The position numbers and the translations under genes are program-made. The notes below the pieces were generated by a model, which saw only the letters and a list, made by a program, of their open reading frames with translations, did not search any database and was not told where the DNA came from. DNA of 64,000 nt from Aquincola tertiaricarbonis (GTDB taxonomy: Bacteria > Pseudomonadota > Gammaproteobacteria > Burkholderiales > Burkholderiaceae_C): NCBI RefSeq assembly GCF_023573145.1, contig NZ_CP097635.1:434001-498000 (forward strand), read 5' to 3'. This document shows positions 1 through 9,277 of the stretch, in pieces; positions within the stretch are counted from its first letter, which is position 1; each line of letters opens with the position of its first letter.

Positions 1-1026
1 TGCCGCGTGATCGACAACTACGGCGACGTGGGCGTGAGCTGGCGCCTGGCCACCGGGCTGGCCGCGCGCGGGGCGCGGGTGCGGCTTTTCATCGACGATG
101 CCGGCCCGCTGCAGTGGATGGCGCCGCATGGCGCCGCTGGCGTGCAGGTGCTGCCCTTCGACGCGCCGGCCGAAGCCCAGGCCGACGTGGTGGTGGAGAC
201 CTTCGGCTGCGACCCGCCGCCCGCCTACGTGCAGCGCATGGCCGAGCGCGCCCGCCCGCCGGTGTGGATCAATCTCGAGTACCTGAGCGCCGAGGCGTAT
301 GTGGAACGCAGCCACGGCCTGCCCTCACCCCAGCGCAACGGGCTGATGAAGTGGTTCTTCTACCCCGGCTTCACGCCGCGCACCGGCGGCCTGTTGCGTG
401 AGCCGGACCTGGCCGCGGCGCAGGCCGCCTTCGACCGCGATGCCTGGCTGGCCGGCCTGGGGCTGCAGCGCCGGCCGGGTGAGCGGGTGGTCAGCCTGTT
501 CGCCTATGCCGGCGCGCCTTTCGGCGAACTGCTGCGGCGGCTGGACGACGCGCCCACGCTGGTGCTGGTGTGCGCCGGCTCCTCGCAGGCGGCCGCGCTG
601 GCGCAGGCACCGGCCGCGCTGCGCCAGCTCCGGCTGCACGCCCTGCCCTGGCTGAGCCAGCCCGACTTTGACCGGTTGTTGTGGAACTGCGACCTCAACT
701 TCGCCCGTGGCGAAGACTCCATCGTGCGGGCCATGTGGGCCGGCGCCCCTTTCGTGTGGCACATCTACCCGCAGCACGACGATGCCCACGTGGCCAAGCT
801 GCAAGCGCTGCTGCAGCGCATGGCGGCGGTGGACGGCACGGTGGCCGAGCCGCTGCAGGCCCTGTGGATGGCCTGGAACGGCCTGGGCCCCTGGCCCGAC
901 GCCTGGCCACCGGCGCCCGCCTGGCGCACCGCCAGCCAGGCCTGGCGCCGGGCCCTGCTGCCACAGCCCGACCTGGTGACCCAGCTGCTGCAATTTTGCG
1001 CGGCCATGGCCGGCAGGCTAGAATAG
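1..1026 (+). CDS. earP: EF-P arginine rhamnosyltransferase EarP (5' partial)
   Basis: This glycosyltransferase transfers rhamnose from dTDP-L-rhamnose to Arg32 of elongation factor P, which enables EF-P to relieve ribosome stalling at polyproline. The reading frame is open from base 1 (Cys-Arg-Val-Ile-Asp-Asn-Tyr-Gly-Asp), so the true start lies to the left; only a few residues should be missing, because EarP proteins begin with a similar FCxVIDNYGDxGV stretch. The N-terminal [14 protein letters not shown] and the C-terminal [18 protein letters not shown] with IYPQHDDAH are the family's nucleotide-sugar binding and catalytic signatures. The substrate gene efp follows about 190 bases downstream on the same strand, the usual pairing. 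Function is secure from motifs and context. Confidence 0.93.
   Translation, partial: CRVIDNYGDVGVSWRLATGLAARGARVRLFIDDAGPLQWMAPHGAAGVQVLPFDAPAEAQADVVVETFGCDPPPAYVQRMAERARPPVWINLEYLSAEAYVERSHGLPSPQRNGLMKWFFYPGFTPRTGGLLREPDLAAAQAAFDRDAWLAGLGLQRRPGERVVSLFAYAGAPFGELLRRLDDAPTLVLVCAGSSQAAALAQAPAALRQLRLHALPWLSQPDFDRLLWNCDLNFARGEDSIVRAMWAGAPFVWHIYPQHDDAHVAKLQALLQRMAAVDGTVAEPLQALWMAWNGLGPWPDAWPPAPAWRTASQAWRRALLPQPDLVTQLLQFCAAMAGRLE
996..1024 (+). promoter_or_regulatory. candidate sigma-70 promoter for efp
   Basis: TTGCGC at 996-1001 and TAGAAT at 1019-1024 are separated by 17 bases. The -10 box matches the consensus at five of six positions and the -35 box only at its TTG. The site lies at the 3' end of earP, and transcription would start near 1031, giving efp a leader of roughly 190 bases. 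This is visual recognition only. Confidence 0.35.
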
Positions 1027-1219
1027 CGGGCTCTGCGTGGCACTGCGGCAGCCTGTAACACCGGCTGGCCGCGGCCGCCCGCGCGACACGGCGTCGCGAT
1101 CTGCCGCAAAACCGATACGCAATGCTTCGCAAGCTGCAGAAGTGCCATCGCCGCCCCGCACAGCGGGCCGGCGCAGCGCCCCGGCGGCAAGCGACGCCCA
1201 CCGAACCAAGAGAGCCGCT

Positions 1220-1774
1220 ATGAAACTCGCACAGGAAATCCGCGCAGGCAACGTCATCATGCAGGGCAAGGACCCCATGGTGGTGCTGCGTACCGAATAC
1301 AGCCGCGGTGGCCGCGGCGCCGCCACGGTGCGCATCAAGATGAAGAACCTGCTGAACGGCGGCGGGGCCGAAGTCGTCTTCAAGGCCGACGACAAGATGG
1401 ACCAGATCATCCTGGACAAGAAGGAGTGCACCTACACGTACTTCGCTGACCCGATGTACGTGTTCATGGACTCCGAGTACAACCAGTTCGAGGTGGAAGC
1501 CGAGAACATGGGCGACGCCATCAGCTACCTCGAAGACAACATGCCCGTGGAAGTGGTGTTCTACGACGGCAAGGCCATCTCGGTCGAACTGCCCACCACC
1601 GTGGTGCGCGAGATCGAGACCGAGCCGGCCGTCAAGGGCGACACCTCGGGCAAGGTGATGAAGCCCGCCAAGATCGTCGGCACCGGCTTCGAGATCTCGG
1701 TCCCGCTGTTCGTGGAAAGCGGCGACAAGATCGAAATCGACACCCGCACGCACGAGTACCGCAAGCGCGTCTGA
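1220..1774 (+). CDS. efp: elongation factor P
   Basis: EF-P binds between the P and E sites of the ribosome and promotes peptide-bond formation on consecutive prolines. The 184-residue product has the usual three-domain length. The start [11 protein letters not shown] is preceded by AGAG and matches family N-termini; an open frame continues upstream but has no family similarity. The tip of the domain I loop reads EYSRGGRG, placing an arginine at position 32. This is the rhamnosylated type of EF-P, served by the EarP encoded immediately upstream, rather than the lysine type modified by EpmA/EpmB. A strong intrinsic terminator follows the gene. Confidence 0.97.
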   Translation: MKLAQEIRAGNVIMQGKDPMVVLRTEYSRGGRGAATVRIKMKNLLNGGGAEVVFKADDKMDQIILDKKECTYTYFADPMYVFMDSEYNQFEVEAENMGDAISYLEDNMPVEVVFYDGKAISVELPTTVVREIETEPAVKGDTSGKVMKPAKIVGTGFEISVPLFVESGDKIEIDTRTHEYRKRV

Positions 1775-1813
1775 ACGCAATGCACGCAGTGGCCACGGCC
1801 AGCCTGCAACATC

Positions 1814-1837
1814 AAGGGCACCTCGGTGCCCTTTTTT
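1814..1837 (+). terminator. intrinsic terminator after efp
   Basis: AAGGGCACC (1814-1822) pairs perfectly with GGTGCCCTT (1825-1833) around a minimal loop and runs into a T tract at 1832-1837. This is a textbook Rho-independent terminator 40 bases after the efp stop. The next gene's first in-frame ATG (1839) abuts the T tract, which argues for the second ATG at 1851 or a leader-poor transcript. Confidence 0.85.
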
Positions 1838-1850
1838 CATGGGGCCGGCC

Positions 1851-3653
1851 ATGACGCACGACGACGCCCGGCGCCTGCTGCAGGCAGCCGGCCTGCCCGA
1901 GCGCTGGGCCGGGCGGGAGCGCTTCGTGCTGCTGGCGGTGGGCGGCCATGCCGACGCGCTGCTGGCCGCTTTGCGCCAGGCCTGGGAAGGCGATGCACAG
2001 CGCTGCCGGCGGCTGCAGGTGGTGCTGCTGCTGACCGAGGCCCAGCCGGTGACGGCGGCCGATGCGCCGAGCGTGCCGGGCCAGCAACGGCTGCCGGCAC
2101 CGCCGCTGGCCGATGGCAGCGCGATGACCCTCGACCTGCTGCGCCCGCCCAGCCTGCAGGTCGGCCGTGGCGCGCACGAGGGCTTGCGCGAAGGCCTGCG
2201 CGCCCTGCGGCTGCAGGCCGACGCGCTGCTGCTGGCCGGCAACGGATGGGACGAGCACCTGCTGCGCAGGCTGGGCAGCCTGGCCGCACCGCAGGCCACC
2301 TTGGCTGCCTTCACACCGCAAGGGCTGCCTGCCGGCCTGCAGGCCGCGGGCTTTCGGCTGCAGGCTGGCACGCCGCCGCAGCCGCAGGCCCGCACGACGG
2401 CTTGGCTGCAGGCCGACTTCGCGCCCCGCTTTGTGCCGCGACCTGAAGCCGCCACGGGCCCCGCCGCCCCGCCCGGCGACGAGGTGCTGGTGCTGGGCGC
2501 CGGCCTGGCCGGCGCCACCTGTGCGCAGGCGCTGGCCCGCGCCGGCCTGCGCGTGACGGTGCTGGAACGCCATGCGCTGCCGGCGCAGCAGGCCTCGGGC
2601 AACCCGGGCGGCCTGTTCCACGGCATCGTCAATGCACAAGACGGGCTGCATGCCCGCTTCAACCGCGCGGCCGCGTTGCTGGCCGCACGCAGCTACCGAT
2701 CGTTGATCGAGTCCACCATCGTGCCGGGCGCCATCGACGGCCTGCTGCGGCTGCAGGCCGACGGCATGGGCGCTGCCGCAATGCAGGCGCAGGCCGATGC
2801 ACTGGGCCTGCCCACCGACTACGTGCAGGCGGTGGACGCCGCCACCGCCGCCGCGCTGGCCGGCCTGCCGCTGCAGGTGCCCGCCTGGTTCTACCCGGCG
2901 GGCGGCTGGCTGAACCCGCGGGCGGTGGTGGCACAGTGCCTGGCGCAGCCCGGCATCACGCTGCGCACCGGCGTGGCCGTGGCCCGCCTGCAGCAGGCCG
3001 AAGACGGCCGCTGGCAGGCGCTGGATGGCGAAGGCCAGGTGCTGGCGCAGGCGAGTCAGGTGGTGCTGTGCGCGGCCCACGACACCTTGGCCCTGCTGCC
3101 ACCGGCCTGCACCGCCGACTGGAAGCTCGGCCGACAACGTGGCCAGCTCACCGTGCTGCCGGCCGGCACGACCGGCCTGCGGCGGCCGCTGCGCCCGGTG
3201 GCGGGCGGCGGTTATGTGCTGCCGCTGGCCGATGGCGCGGTGCTGTGCGGCGCCACCGCGCAGCCGGGCGACGACCATGCCGGCCTGCGCGCGCAAGACC
3301 AGACGGCCAACCTGGCGCGTTATGCCGCGCTCACCGGCGCCGAGCCACCGCCCGCCGACACGCCCCTGCCCGGCCGCACGGCCTTCCGGCTGCTGGCCGA
3401 CGACCGGCTGCCGCTCGTGGGCCCTGTGCCGCAGCCCAGCGCACGGCATGAGCAGCCGCGCCGCATCGCCCGCCTGCCGGGGCTGCTGGTGTGCACCGCG
3501 CTGGGCTCGCGCGGCATCACCTGGGCGCCGCTGGCGGCCGAGCTGCTGACGGCCTGGGTGACCGGCGGGCCGCCGCCACTGGAAGCGGACCTGGTGGACG
3601 CGCTGGACCCGGCGCGCTTCGTGGCGCGGCGGGCCCGCAAATCAACAGGCTGA
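1851..3653 (+). CDS. mnmC: MnmC-like FAD-dependent oxidoreductase with degenerate methyltransferase domain
   Basis: MnmC is normally a fusion of an FAD oxidase, which converts cmnm5(s2)U34 of tRNA to nm5(s2)U, and a SAM methyltransferase (MnmD), which makes mnm5(s2)U. Here the C-terminal two thirds is convincing: the FAD-binding motif VLGAGLAGATCAQALARAG near residue 220, then QASGNPGGLFHG, and a C-terminal GSRGITWAPLAAELL. The first 200 residues follow the MnmD layout (LPERWAGRERFVLL) but the SAM-binding glycine loop reads AVGGHAD and the expected DGFAPxKNPxMW catalytic segment reads LAGNGWDEHL. About 40 N-terminal residues are also missing. I infer that only the oxidase half is active. ATG 1839 is the alternative start; 1851 was preferred because 1839 touches the efp terminator. 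Confidence 0.82.
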   Translation: MTHDDARRLLQAAGLPERWAGRERFVLLAVGGHADALLAALRQAWEGDAQRCRRLQVVLLLTEAQPVTAADAPSVPGQQRLPAPPLADGSAMTLDLLRPPSLQVGRGAHEGLREGLRALRLQADALLLAGNGWDEHLLRRLGSLAAPQATLAAFTPQGLPAGLQAAGFRLQAGTPPQPQARTTAWLQADFAPRFVPRPEAATGPAAPPGDEVLVLGAGLAGATCAQALARAGLRVTVLERHALPAQQASGNPGGLFHGIVNAQDGLHARFNRAAALLAARSYRSLIESTIVPGAIDGLLRLQADGMGAAAMQAQADALGLPTDYVQAVDAATAAALAGLPLQVPAWFYPAGGWLNPRAVVAQCLAQPGITLRTGVAVARLQQAEDGRWQALDGEGQVLAQASQVVLCAAHDTLALLPPACTADWKLGRQRGQLTVLPAGTTGLRRPLRPVAGGGYVLPLADGAVLCGATAQPGDDHAGLRAQDQTANLARYAALTGAEPPPADTPLPGRTAFRLLADDRLPLVGPVPQPSARHEQPRRIARLPGLLVCTALGSRGITWAPLAAELLTAWVTGGPPPLEADLVDALDPARFVARRARKSTG

Positions 3654-3663
3654 ACCTTTCCCC

Positions 3664-5700
3664 TCAGCGCAGCGCCAGATGCTGGTCGAGGAAGGCTTCC
3701 ATCTCGCGGAAGAAGGTCAGCCGGTGCGCCTGCCGGCTCAGGTGGTGGTCGCCGCCGTCCAGCTCCACATAGCGCACGGTCTTGCCGGCGCTGCGCAGGG
3801 CATCGGCCATCTGCTGGCTCTGCTCCACCGGCACCGAGCGGTCGACCGTGCCGTGCACCAGCAGCACGGGCGCGCGGATGCGGGCCGCCTGCAGCGCGGG
3901 TGACGTGGCGCGCAGCTGCTCACGGTCGCCCCAGAAGCGGCCGATCATGGCCTCGGCGGCCTCACGGCCACCGACGAAGTCGGACTGCGTGAGGATCAGG
4001 TCGGGCAGGTTGGACACCCCCGCGAAGCTGATCGCGCAGCGGTACAGCTCGGGCGTTTTCACCGCGCCCATCAGCGCCGCATAGCCGCCGTAGCTGGCGC
4101 CGACGATGCACACGCGCCCGCCGTCGGCCACGCGCTGGGCCACCGCCCACTGCAGCGCATCGGTCAGGTCGTCCTGCATCTCCAGGCCCCAGCGCTTGAG
4201 GCCGGCCGCCGCGAATGCGCTGCCGTAACCATCGGAACCGCGGAAATTGACCTGCAGCACCGCCAGGCCCCGGCTGGCGAGGAACTCGGTCCAGGTGTCG
4301 AAGTCGACGTCGTCCCGCGACTGCGGACCGCCGTGCGGCAGCAGCACCAGCGGCAGCGGCGCGCCGCCATCGCCCAGCCGCCGCCCGGCGGGCAGCGTGA
4401 CGAACAGGTTCAGCGGCAGCCCGTCCCGCGCCTTCACCGCCACCTGCTGTTTGCCCGCCAGCCCGGCCGGCGCCAGCTCGGGGTAGGTGTCGGCCACCAG
4501 GGCGATGGTGCCGGCCTCGCGGTCACCATAGAAGTACTGGCCCGGCTGCCGGTTGCCGCTGGAATACATCAGGAAGTGCTTGCCGTCCTGCGCGATGTTG
4601 AAGAGCCGGTTGGCGCGGCCGGGCAGCGCCTGGTTCAGGCCCTTCTGCAAGGCCTGCCAGGGCGGCGACCACAGGAAGCTGTCGCCACCGTCGCCGCCGC
4701 TCGCGTCGCCGCCCACCTCACCACCGGCCACGCCCAGCACTTCACCGGTGCCGGGTGCCCGCAGCAGGCCGCCGTCGACGTCGTGCACCGGGTGCGACAC
4801 CATCAGCTGGCGCGGCAGCGCGGGGTCGTCCAGCCGCACGCCGAAGACGGCGCGTCGGCCCTGGTGCAGCGCACTGACGTACAGCAGTTGCGGGTCGAGG
4901 TCGAAGCCCATCGGCCACACGGCCGCATCGTCGCGCGCCGATTTGAAGCGCCACAGCGTGCGCCAGGCGCCGCCGTCCGGCCCCACGGCACGCACTTCCC
5001 AGCCTTGCAGCTCGTCGTAGAACAGGCCGGCACGCACCCGGTGCTGTGCATCGGCGATCCAGCGGCGCGCGCCCTTGGCCGGTGCCAGCACCGTGGTGCG
5101 GCCACCGGTTTCCACGTTCAGCTTGACCACGCCGGTGGCATCGCGCTCGGCCTCGGGCTGCTCCAGCAGCACATGGCGCCCGTCGCCCGGCAACCAGTCG
5201 ACCACCCGGTCCTGCAGCTGCGCCGTACGCCGCCCCAGCGTGGCGCTGTTGGGGTTGCGTTCAGAGCGGTTGAGGTCGAGCAGGCCGCCACCATCGGCCT
5301 TGACCGAGACCAGCCGCGTTTCCACGGTGCCGGTGAAGTAGCGCTGGCCCGGGAAGCGCAGGCTCACCACCAGGCGATCGTTGCCCACCCAGCGGGCCCA
5401 GTTGAAGTGCTGGCGCGTGTTGTCGGTGCTGAGCACCGGCACCAGGCGGCCACCGGCCACCGGGCGCGTGGCCACCACGGTGGTGTCGCCCTGGTTGTAG
5501 AGCACGGCGATGCGCTGCCCGTCGGGCGACAGGCTCATGCCGCTGAGCAGCGGCAGGGCCGCGTAGTGCTCCACCGGCGGCCGCACAACCGCCGTCGGTG
5601 GGGTGGCCGGTTCAGGCGTGGATTCAGGCTTAGGCTGGGCCAGCAGGGCCGCCGGCAGGCCGACCCCCAGCATCAGCAGCCACAGGGTCTTGTACAGCAT
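3664..5700 (-). CDS. S9 family prolyl oligopeptidase-like serine peptidase, secreted
   Basis: A 678-residue protein with a cleavable signal peptide ([20 protein letters not shown] then AQP), so probably periplasmic. The N-terminal half (about 40-400) is a beta-propeller-like region with strand repeats typical of S9C acylaminoacyl peptidases. The C-terminal alpha/beta-hydrolase domain carries GASYGGYA with nucleophile Ser536, Asp620 in HGTVDRSVP, and His652/653 in DGGDHHLS. The chosen start gives a signal peptide directly; an in-frame upstream ATG (5820) would add 40 arginine-rich residues overlapping rpiA and is unlikely. It likely trims oligopeptides; the substrate is not known. Confidence 0.9.
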   Translation of the reverse strand: MLYKTLWLLMLGVGLPAALLAQPKPESTPEPATPPTAVVRPPVEHYAALPLLSGMSLSPDGQRIAVLYNQGDTTVVATRPVAGGRLVPVLSTDNTRQHFNWARWVGNDRLVVSLRFPGQRYFTGTVETRLVSVKADGGGLLDLNRSERNPNSATLGRRTAQLQDRVVDWLPGDGRHVLLEQPEAERDATGVVKLNVETGGRTTVLAPAKGARRWIADAQHRVRAGLFYDELQGWEVRAVGPDGGAWRTLWRFKSARDDAAVWPMGFDLDPQLLYVSALHQGRRAVFGVRLDDPALPRQLMVSHPVHDVDGGLLRAPGTGEVLGVAGGEVGGDASGGDGGDSFLWSPPWQALQKGLNQALPGRANRLFNIAQDGKHFLMYSSGNRQPGQYFYGDREAGTIALVADTYPELAPAGLAGKQQVAVKARDGLPLNLFVTLPAGRRLGDGGAPLPLVLLPHGGPQSRDDVDFDTWTEFLASRGLAVLQVNFRGSDGYGSAFAAAGLKRWGLEMQDDLTDALQWAVAQRVADGGRVCIVGASYGGYAALMGAVKTPELYRCAISFAGVSNLPDLILTQSDFVGGREAAEAMIGRFWGDREQLRATSPALQAARIRAPVLLVHGTVDRSVPVEQSQQMADALRSAGKTVRYVELDGGDHHLSRQAHRLTFFREMEAFLDQHLALR

Positions 5701-5723
5701 CACGGCCTTCCGGCAAGGGTGGT

Positions 5724-6383
5724 TCAGAACTGCATCGTGCGCACGCCGTCGGCGGTGCCCAGCAGGCACACGCTGGCCTTGTGGCGCGCGAAGATGCCCA
5801 CGCTGACCACGCCGGGCCACTGGTTGACTTCGGTTTCCATGGCCAGCGGGTCGGTGATGGCCAGGCCGCGCACGTCCAGCAGCGGATGGCCGTTGTCGGT
5901 GATCACGCCCGGGCGCAGCGTGGCCTGGCCACCCAGCGCCGCAAAGCGCCGCGTGACCTGGGCACTGGCCGAGGCGATGATTTCCACCGGCAGCGGAAAC
6001 GCGCCCAGCGTGCGCACCAGCTTCGACGCATCGGCGATGCAGATGAAGCGGTCGGCCAGGTCGGCCACCATCTTCTCGCGCGTGAGCGCGGCGCCGCCGC
6101 CCTTGATCATGTGGCCGCGGTGGTCGATCTCGTCGGCACCGTCCACGTACACCGGCAGGCGCTCCACGGTGTTGGCATCGAACACCGGGATGCCGTGGGC
6201 GCGCAGCCGCTCGGTGCTTTGCTCCGAGCTGGACACCGCGCCCGCGATCTGGCCCTTGATGGCGGCCAGCGCGTCGATGAACTTGTTGACCGTGGAGCCG
6301 GTGCCCACGCCCACGATGCTGCCGGGCACCACGTGCGCCAGCGCCGCCTGGCCGACGAGGGCCTTCAATTCGTCTTGGTTCAT
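5724..6383 (-). CDS. rpiA: ribose-5-phosphate isomerase A
   Basis: Interconverts ribose 5-phosphate and ribulose 5-phosphate in the pentose phosphate pathway. The 219-residue length equals that of E. coli RpiA and the key residues fall at the same numbers: the phosphate loop [13 protein letters not shown] (27-39), DGADEID with Asp81 and Asp84, KGGG with Lys94, and Glu103 in TREK. The start [12 protein letters not shown] is standard. It is transcribed away from pyrD and lies 23 bases upstream of the S9 peptidase gene on the same strand, so the two may be co-transcribed. Confidence 0.97.
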   Translation of the reverse strand: MNQDELKALVGQAALAHVVPGSIVGVGTGSTVNKFIDALAAIKGQIAGAVSSSEQSTERLRAHGIPVFDANTVERLPVYVDGADEIDHRGHMIKGGGAALTREKMVADLADRFICIADASKLVRTLGAFPLPVEIIASASAQVTRRFAALGGQATLRPGVITDNGHPLLDVRGLAITDPLAMETEVNQWPGVVSVGIFARHKASVCLLGTADGVRTMQF

Positions 6384-6440
6384 GCGCCGATTATCCAAGC
6401 CGCGACAGCCCCCTGCCGCGCGCAACGGACAATAGTGACC

Positions 6441-7499
6441 ATGATCCTTCCCTACGCCCTTCCCCGCGCGGTGCTCTTCGGCATGGACGCCGAGCGCGCG
6501 CATGAGCTGACGCTCGGCACCCTGGCCCGCCTGCAGAACACCCCCGCCCAATGCCTGTGGGCCCAGGCCCGCGTGGCCGACCCGGTCACCGTGGCCGGCC
6601 TGCGCTTTCCCAACCGCATCGGCCTGGCCGCCGGCCTGGACAAGAACGGCCGCTGCATCGACGGCCTGGGCGCGATGGGCTTCGGCTTCATCGAGGTGGG
6701 CACAGTCACGCCCAAGGGCCAGCCGGGCAACCCGCAGCCGCGCATGTTCCGGCTGCCGCAGGCCGAGGCGCTGATCAACCGCCTGGGCTTCAACAACGAA
6801 GGCCTGGACGCCTTCATCCGCAACGTGCGGCAGGCGCACAGCTTCCGTGCCGCCGGCGGTGTGCTGGGCCTGAACATCGGCAAGAACGCCAGCACGCCCA
6901 TCGAGCGGGCTGCCGACGACTATCTGGCGTGCCTGGAAGGCGTGTTCGCCCATGCCGACTACGTGACGGTGAACATCAGCAGCCCCAACACGCAGAACCT
7001 GCGCTCGCTGCAAAGCGACGAGGCGCTGGACGCGCTGCTGAGCGTGCTGCAGGAACGCAAGCAGGCGCTGGAAGCGGCGCAGGCCGACCGCAGCCGCAAG
7101 GTGCCGATGTTCGTGAAGATCGCGCCCGACCTGGACGACACCCAGGTGCGGCTGATCGCGGGCACCCTGCGCCGCACCGGGGTGGACGGCGTGATCGCCA
7201 CCAACACCACCATCGCCCGCGACGCGGTGCAGGGCCTGCCCCATGCGCAGGAAACCGGCGGCCTGTCGGGCCGGCCGGTGTTCGAGGCCAGCAACCGCGT
7301 GATCGCGGCGCTGCGGGCCGAGCTGGGCAGCGGCTACCCCATCATCGGCGCCGGCGGCGTGATGAGCGGCGCCGACGCCCGCGCCAAGCTGGCGGCCGGG
7401 GCCGACCTGGTGCAGGTGTACACCGGCCTGATCTACCGCGGGCCGGCGCTGGTGCGCGAAGCGGCGCTGGCGATGCGCGGGCCCATCGGCGCGGCTTGA
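6441..7499 (+). CDS. pyrD: dihydroorotate dehydrogenase (quinone), class 2
   Basis: Oxidises dihydroorotate to orotate with FMN and ubiquinone, the fourth step of pyrimidine synthesis, at the inner membrane. The 352-residue product starts [20 protein letters not shown], the amphipathic membrane/quinone helix region of class 2 enzymes. It has [10 protein letters not shown] for FMN phosphate contacts, [11 protein letters not shown] with the catalytic serine (about residue 181) and [12 protein letters not shown] near the C-terminus. It diverges from rpiA with a 57-base intergenic gap. Confidence 0.97.
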   Translation: MILPYALPRAVLFGMDAERAHELTLGTLARLQNTPAQCLWAQARVADPVTVAGLRFPNRIGLAAGLDKNGRCIDGLGAMGFGFIEVGTVTPKGQPGNPQPRMFRLPQAEALINRLGFNNEGLDAFIRNVRQAHSFRAAGGVLGLNIGKNASTPIERAADDYLACLEGVFAHADYVTVNISSPNTQNLRSLQSDEALDALLSVLQERKQALEAAQADRSRKVPMFVKIAPDLDDTQVRLIAGTLRRTGVDGVIATNTTIARDAVQGLPHAQETGGLSGRPVFEASNRVIAALRAELGSGYPIIGAGGVMSGADARAKLAAGADLVQVYTGLIYRGPALVREAALAMRGPIGAA

Positions 7500-7507
7500 T
7501 CCAGATC

Positions 7508-7528
7508 AGCCCGGGGCATGGCCGGGCT
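7508..7528 (+). other. 7-bp hairpin between pyrD and the hemerythrin gene
   Basis: AGCCCGG (7508-7514) pairs with CCGGGCT (7522-7528) around a seven-base loop, nine bases after the pyrD stop and 19 bases before the next start. There is no T tract, so it may be a weak terminator, an mRNA-stabilising stem or neither. Confidence 0.3.
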
Positions 7529-7546
7529 GCCTACAGTGGCAGCACC

Positions 7547-8140
7547 ATGCCCAAGACCGTCGACATCATCCGCCAGGAGCATGCCGCGCTCGCGGCCATG
7601 CTGCGATCCATCCTGCTGCTGCTGTCGCAGTCGCGGCGCGAGCACACGCTGCCCGACTTCGGCGCCCTGCGGGCCATGCTGTTCTACGTGGACGAGTTTC
7701 CCGAGCAGCGCCACCACCGCAAGGAATCGGAGCTGCTGTTTCCCAAGCTGCGTGCCCGCACGCCGCTGTCGCGCGACCTGCTGGACGAGCTGGACCACCA
7801 GCATGCCCGCAGCGAACGTGCGGTGCGCGACGTGGAGCATGCGCTGCTGGGCTTCGAGATGATGGGCGAGGCCCGCCGCGGCCCCTTCGAGCGCGCGGTG
7901 CAGTGGTACGTGGACCACTACCGCGCCCACATGGCACTGGAAGAGCAGCAGATGCTGCCGCTGGCCGAACGGGTGCTGACCGCGGCCGACTGGGCCGAGC
8001 TGGACGAAGCCTTCAGCGAGAACCGCGACCCCTTCGCCGGCCACGAGCCCTCGCCCGACTATGCGGCGCTGTACACCCGCATCGTCAACCTGGTGCCGGC
8101 GCCGATCGGGCTGGGGCCACCGATGGCTGCGGGCGGCTGA
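7547..8140 (+). CDS. hemerythrin-domain (HHE) protein
   Basis: A 197-residue four-helix protein of the hemerythrin HHE cation-binding family. Candidate di-iron ligands are visible in order: the EH of IRQEHAALAAML near the N-terminus, HHRKESELLFPKL, DHQHARSE, and DHYRAHMALEEQQMLPL near residue 130. Such proteins bind oxygen or NO or act in stress and iron handling; nothing here decides which. The region after residue 175 is Pro/Gly-rich and probably disordered. It is convergent with the acid-sugar kinase gene. Confidence 0.87.
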   Translation: MPKTVDIIRQEHAALAAMLRSILLLLSQSRREHTLPDFGALRAMLFYVDEFPEQRHHRKESELLFPKLRARTPLSRDLLDELDHQHARSERAVRDVEHALLGFEMMGEARRGPFERAVQWYVDHYRAHMALEEQQMLPLAERVLTAADWAELDEAFSENRDPFAGHEPSPDYAALYTRIVNLVPAPIGLGPPMAAGG

Positions 8141-8164
8141 GCGGCGCTGAAAACGGCTTGTCGT

Positions 8165-9277
8165 TCAGGCCTGCGTCACCGCCCGCAGCATCTCGCTCAG
8201 GTCCGCTTCATCGCCAAAGGCGCCGGAGCGGGAGTGGCAGACCACGCCCGACCAGCGGCCGCCCACCAGCTGCGCGCAGCCCCAGCCCGCACGCCGAGCG
8301 GGCTGCGTTTGCAGGTGTTGCACGCCGGTGGCGCGGCAGATGGCCAGCAAGGTGTCGCCGCCGATGACCAGCAGTGTGCTGGGCGGCGCGATGCGCTGCA
8401 CCAGCGTGGCCAGCTGGGCCTGCAGCAGCTCAGCGGCTTGAGCGGGTGTCAGGCTTTGCAGGGGCGACAGCTCCAGCAGCGCCTGGCCGAAAGGGGCGGC
8501 CAGGCGCTGGCAGGCGCTTGAAAACTCGGCCTCGTCGCCTTCGCGCACCCGCACCGCATCGGGCCGTTGCCCGCGCAGGTGCGCCCACTGGCGCCGCACC
8601 ACGGCATGGTGGCTGGCGCCGAGCATCAAGACGCCTGTGCTTGACAGCTTCGCGGCCGGCTCGGCCCGCGCGGCAGGCAGGCTGCCCCGATGCGCCGCCA
8701 GCGCCTGCGCCAGCCCGGCGCTGCCGCACCACAGGCGCCGCCGGGGCGGTGTACCAGCGGCGACCAGGCCCTCAGCCACCAGGCGCTGCAGATCGGCATC
8801 GGTGCGCACGTCGGGCACGTGCAGGCGCGGCCCTGTGTCGTCTCCGCCCAGGCCCACCGCCGCGAAGGAAGCGGGTATCGCATCGACCACGGTGGTCGGC
8901 TGCCCGCCCGTCATCACCAGGTGCCGGCCGCCCACCGTGATGCGCCCTTGCGCGGGGTAGGCCGGCGCAAAGACCAGCTCGTCAAAGCCGCCTGCCCGCG
9001 CCAGGTAGGCGCATTCGGCGAAGGTGTTGCCCCGCAGCAGGCTGTCCACCTTCTTGAAGGCCATGTCGCCCCCCCCGAACCAGTCGACCAGACCGGCCAG
9101 CTGCGCCGGCAGTTCCGTCGGCGGCACGTCGCGGGTGGGCGTGGCCACGGCCACCACGTCGGCCGCTGCGCCCACAGGCACGCGCCCCAGCCCCACCGGC
9201 ACGCTGCCGTCAAAGGCGGCTGCGCTGTCCAACGCGCCGGTCAGGTCGTCGGCCAGCAGGCGGACGCCATGCGTCAT
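8165..9277 (-). CDS. four-carbon acid sugar kinase (DUF1537 family)
   Basis: ATP-dependent kinase of the OtnK/DtnK family, which phosphorylates D-threonate, D-erythronate or 3-oxo-tetronates at the 4-position. The N-terminus has the family signature RLLADDLTGALDSAAAF, and the C-terminal half ends in the nucleotide-binding domain (LLVIGGDTLLAICRATGV, then KSRSGAFGDE-like HSRSGAFGDE). The 370-residue length is slightly shorter than the usual 400-430. Its ATG overlaps the stop of the upstream deoR gene (ATGA), so both are co-expressed. Together with the divergent PdxA2 it can make and oxidise a 4-phospho-tetronate. The exact substrate stereochemistry cannot be read from sequence. Confidence 0.88.
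   Translation of the reverse strand: MTHGVRLLADDLTGALDSAAAFDGSVPVGLGRVPVGAAADVVAVATPTRDVPPTELPAQLAGLVDWFGGGDMAFKKVDSLLRGNTFAECAYLARAGGFDELVFAPAYPAQGRITVGGRHLVMTGGQPTTVVDAIPASFAAVGLGGDDTGPRLHVPDVRTDADLQRLVAEGLVAAGTPPRRRLWCGSAGLAQALAAHRGSLPAARAEPAAKLSSTGVLMLGASHHAVVRRQWAHLRGQRPDAVRVREGDEAEFSSACQRLAAPFGQALLELSPLQSLTPAQAAELLQAQLATLVQRIAPPSTLLVIGGDTLLAICRATGVQHLQTQPARRAGWGCAQLVGGRWSGVVCHSRSGAFGDEADLSEMLRAVTQA

Noticed and set aside
695..2662. Long minus-strand frame opposite earP, efp and mnmC
   Set aside because: Low-complexity Arg/Ala/Ser composition and antisense to well-supported genes.
4333..6435. Plus-strand 700-codon frame opposite the S9 peptidase and rpiA
   Set aside because: No domain recognised; both genes on the other strand have intact active sites and signal sequences.
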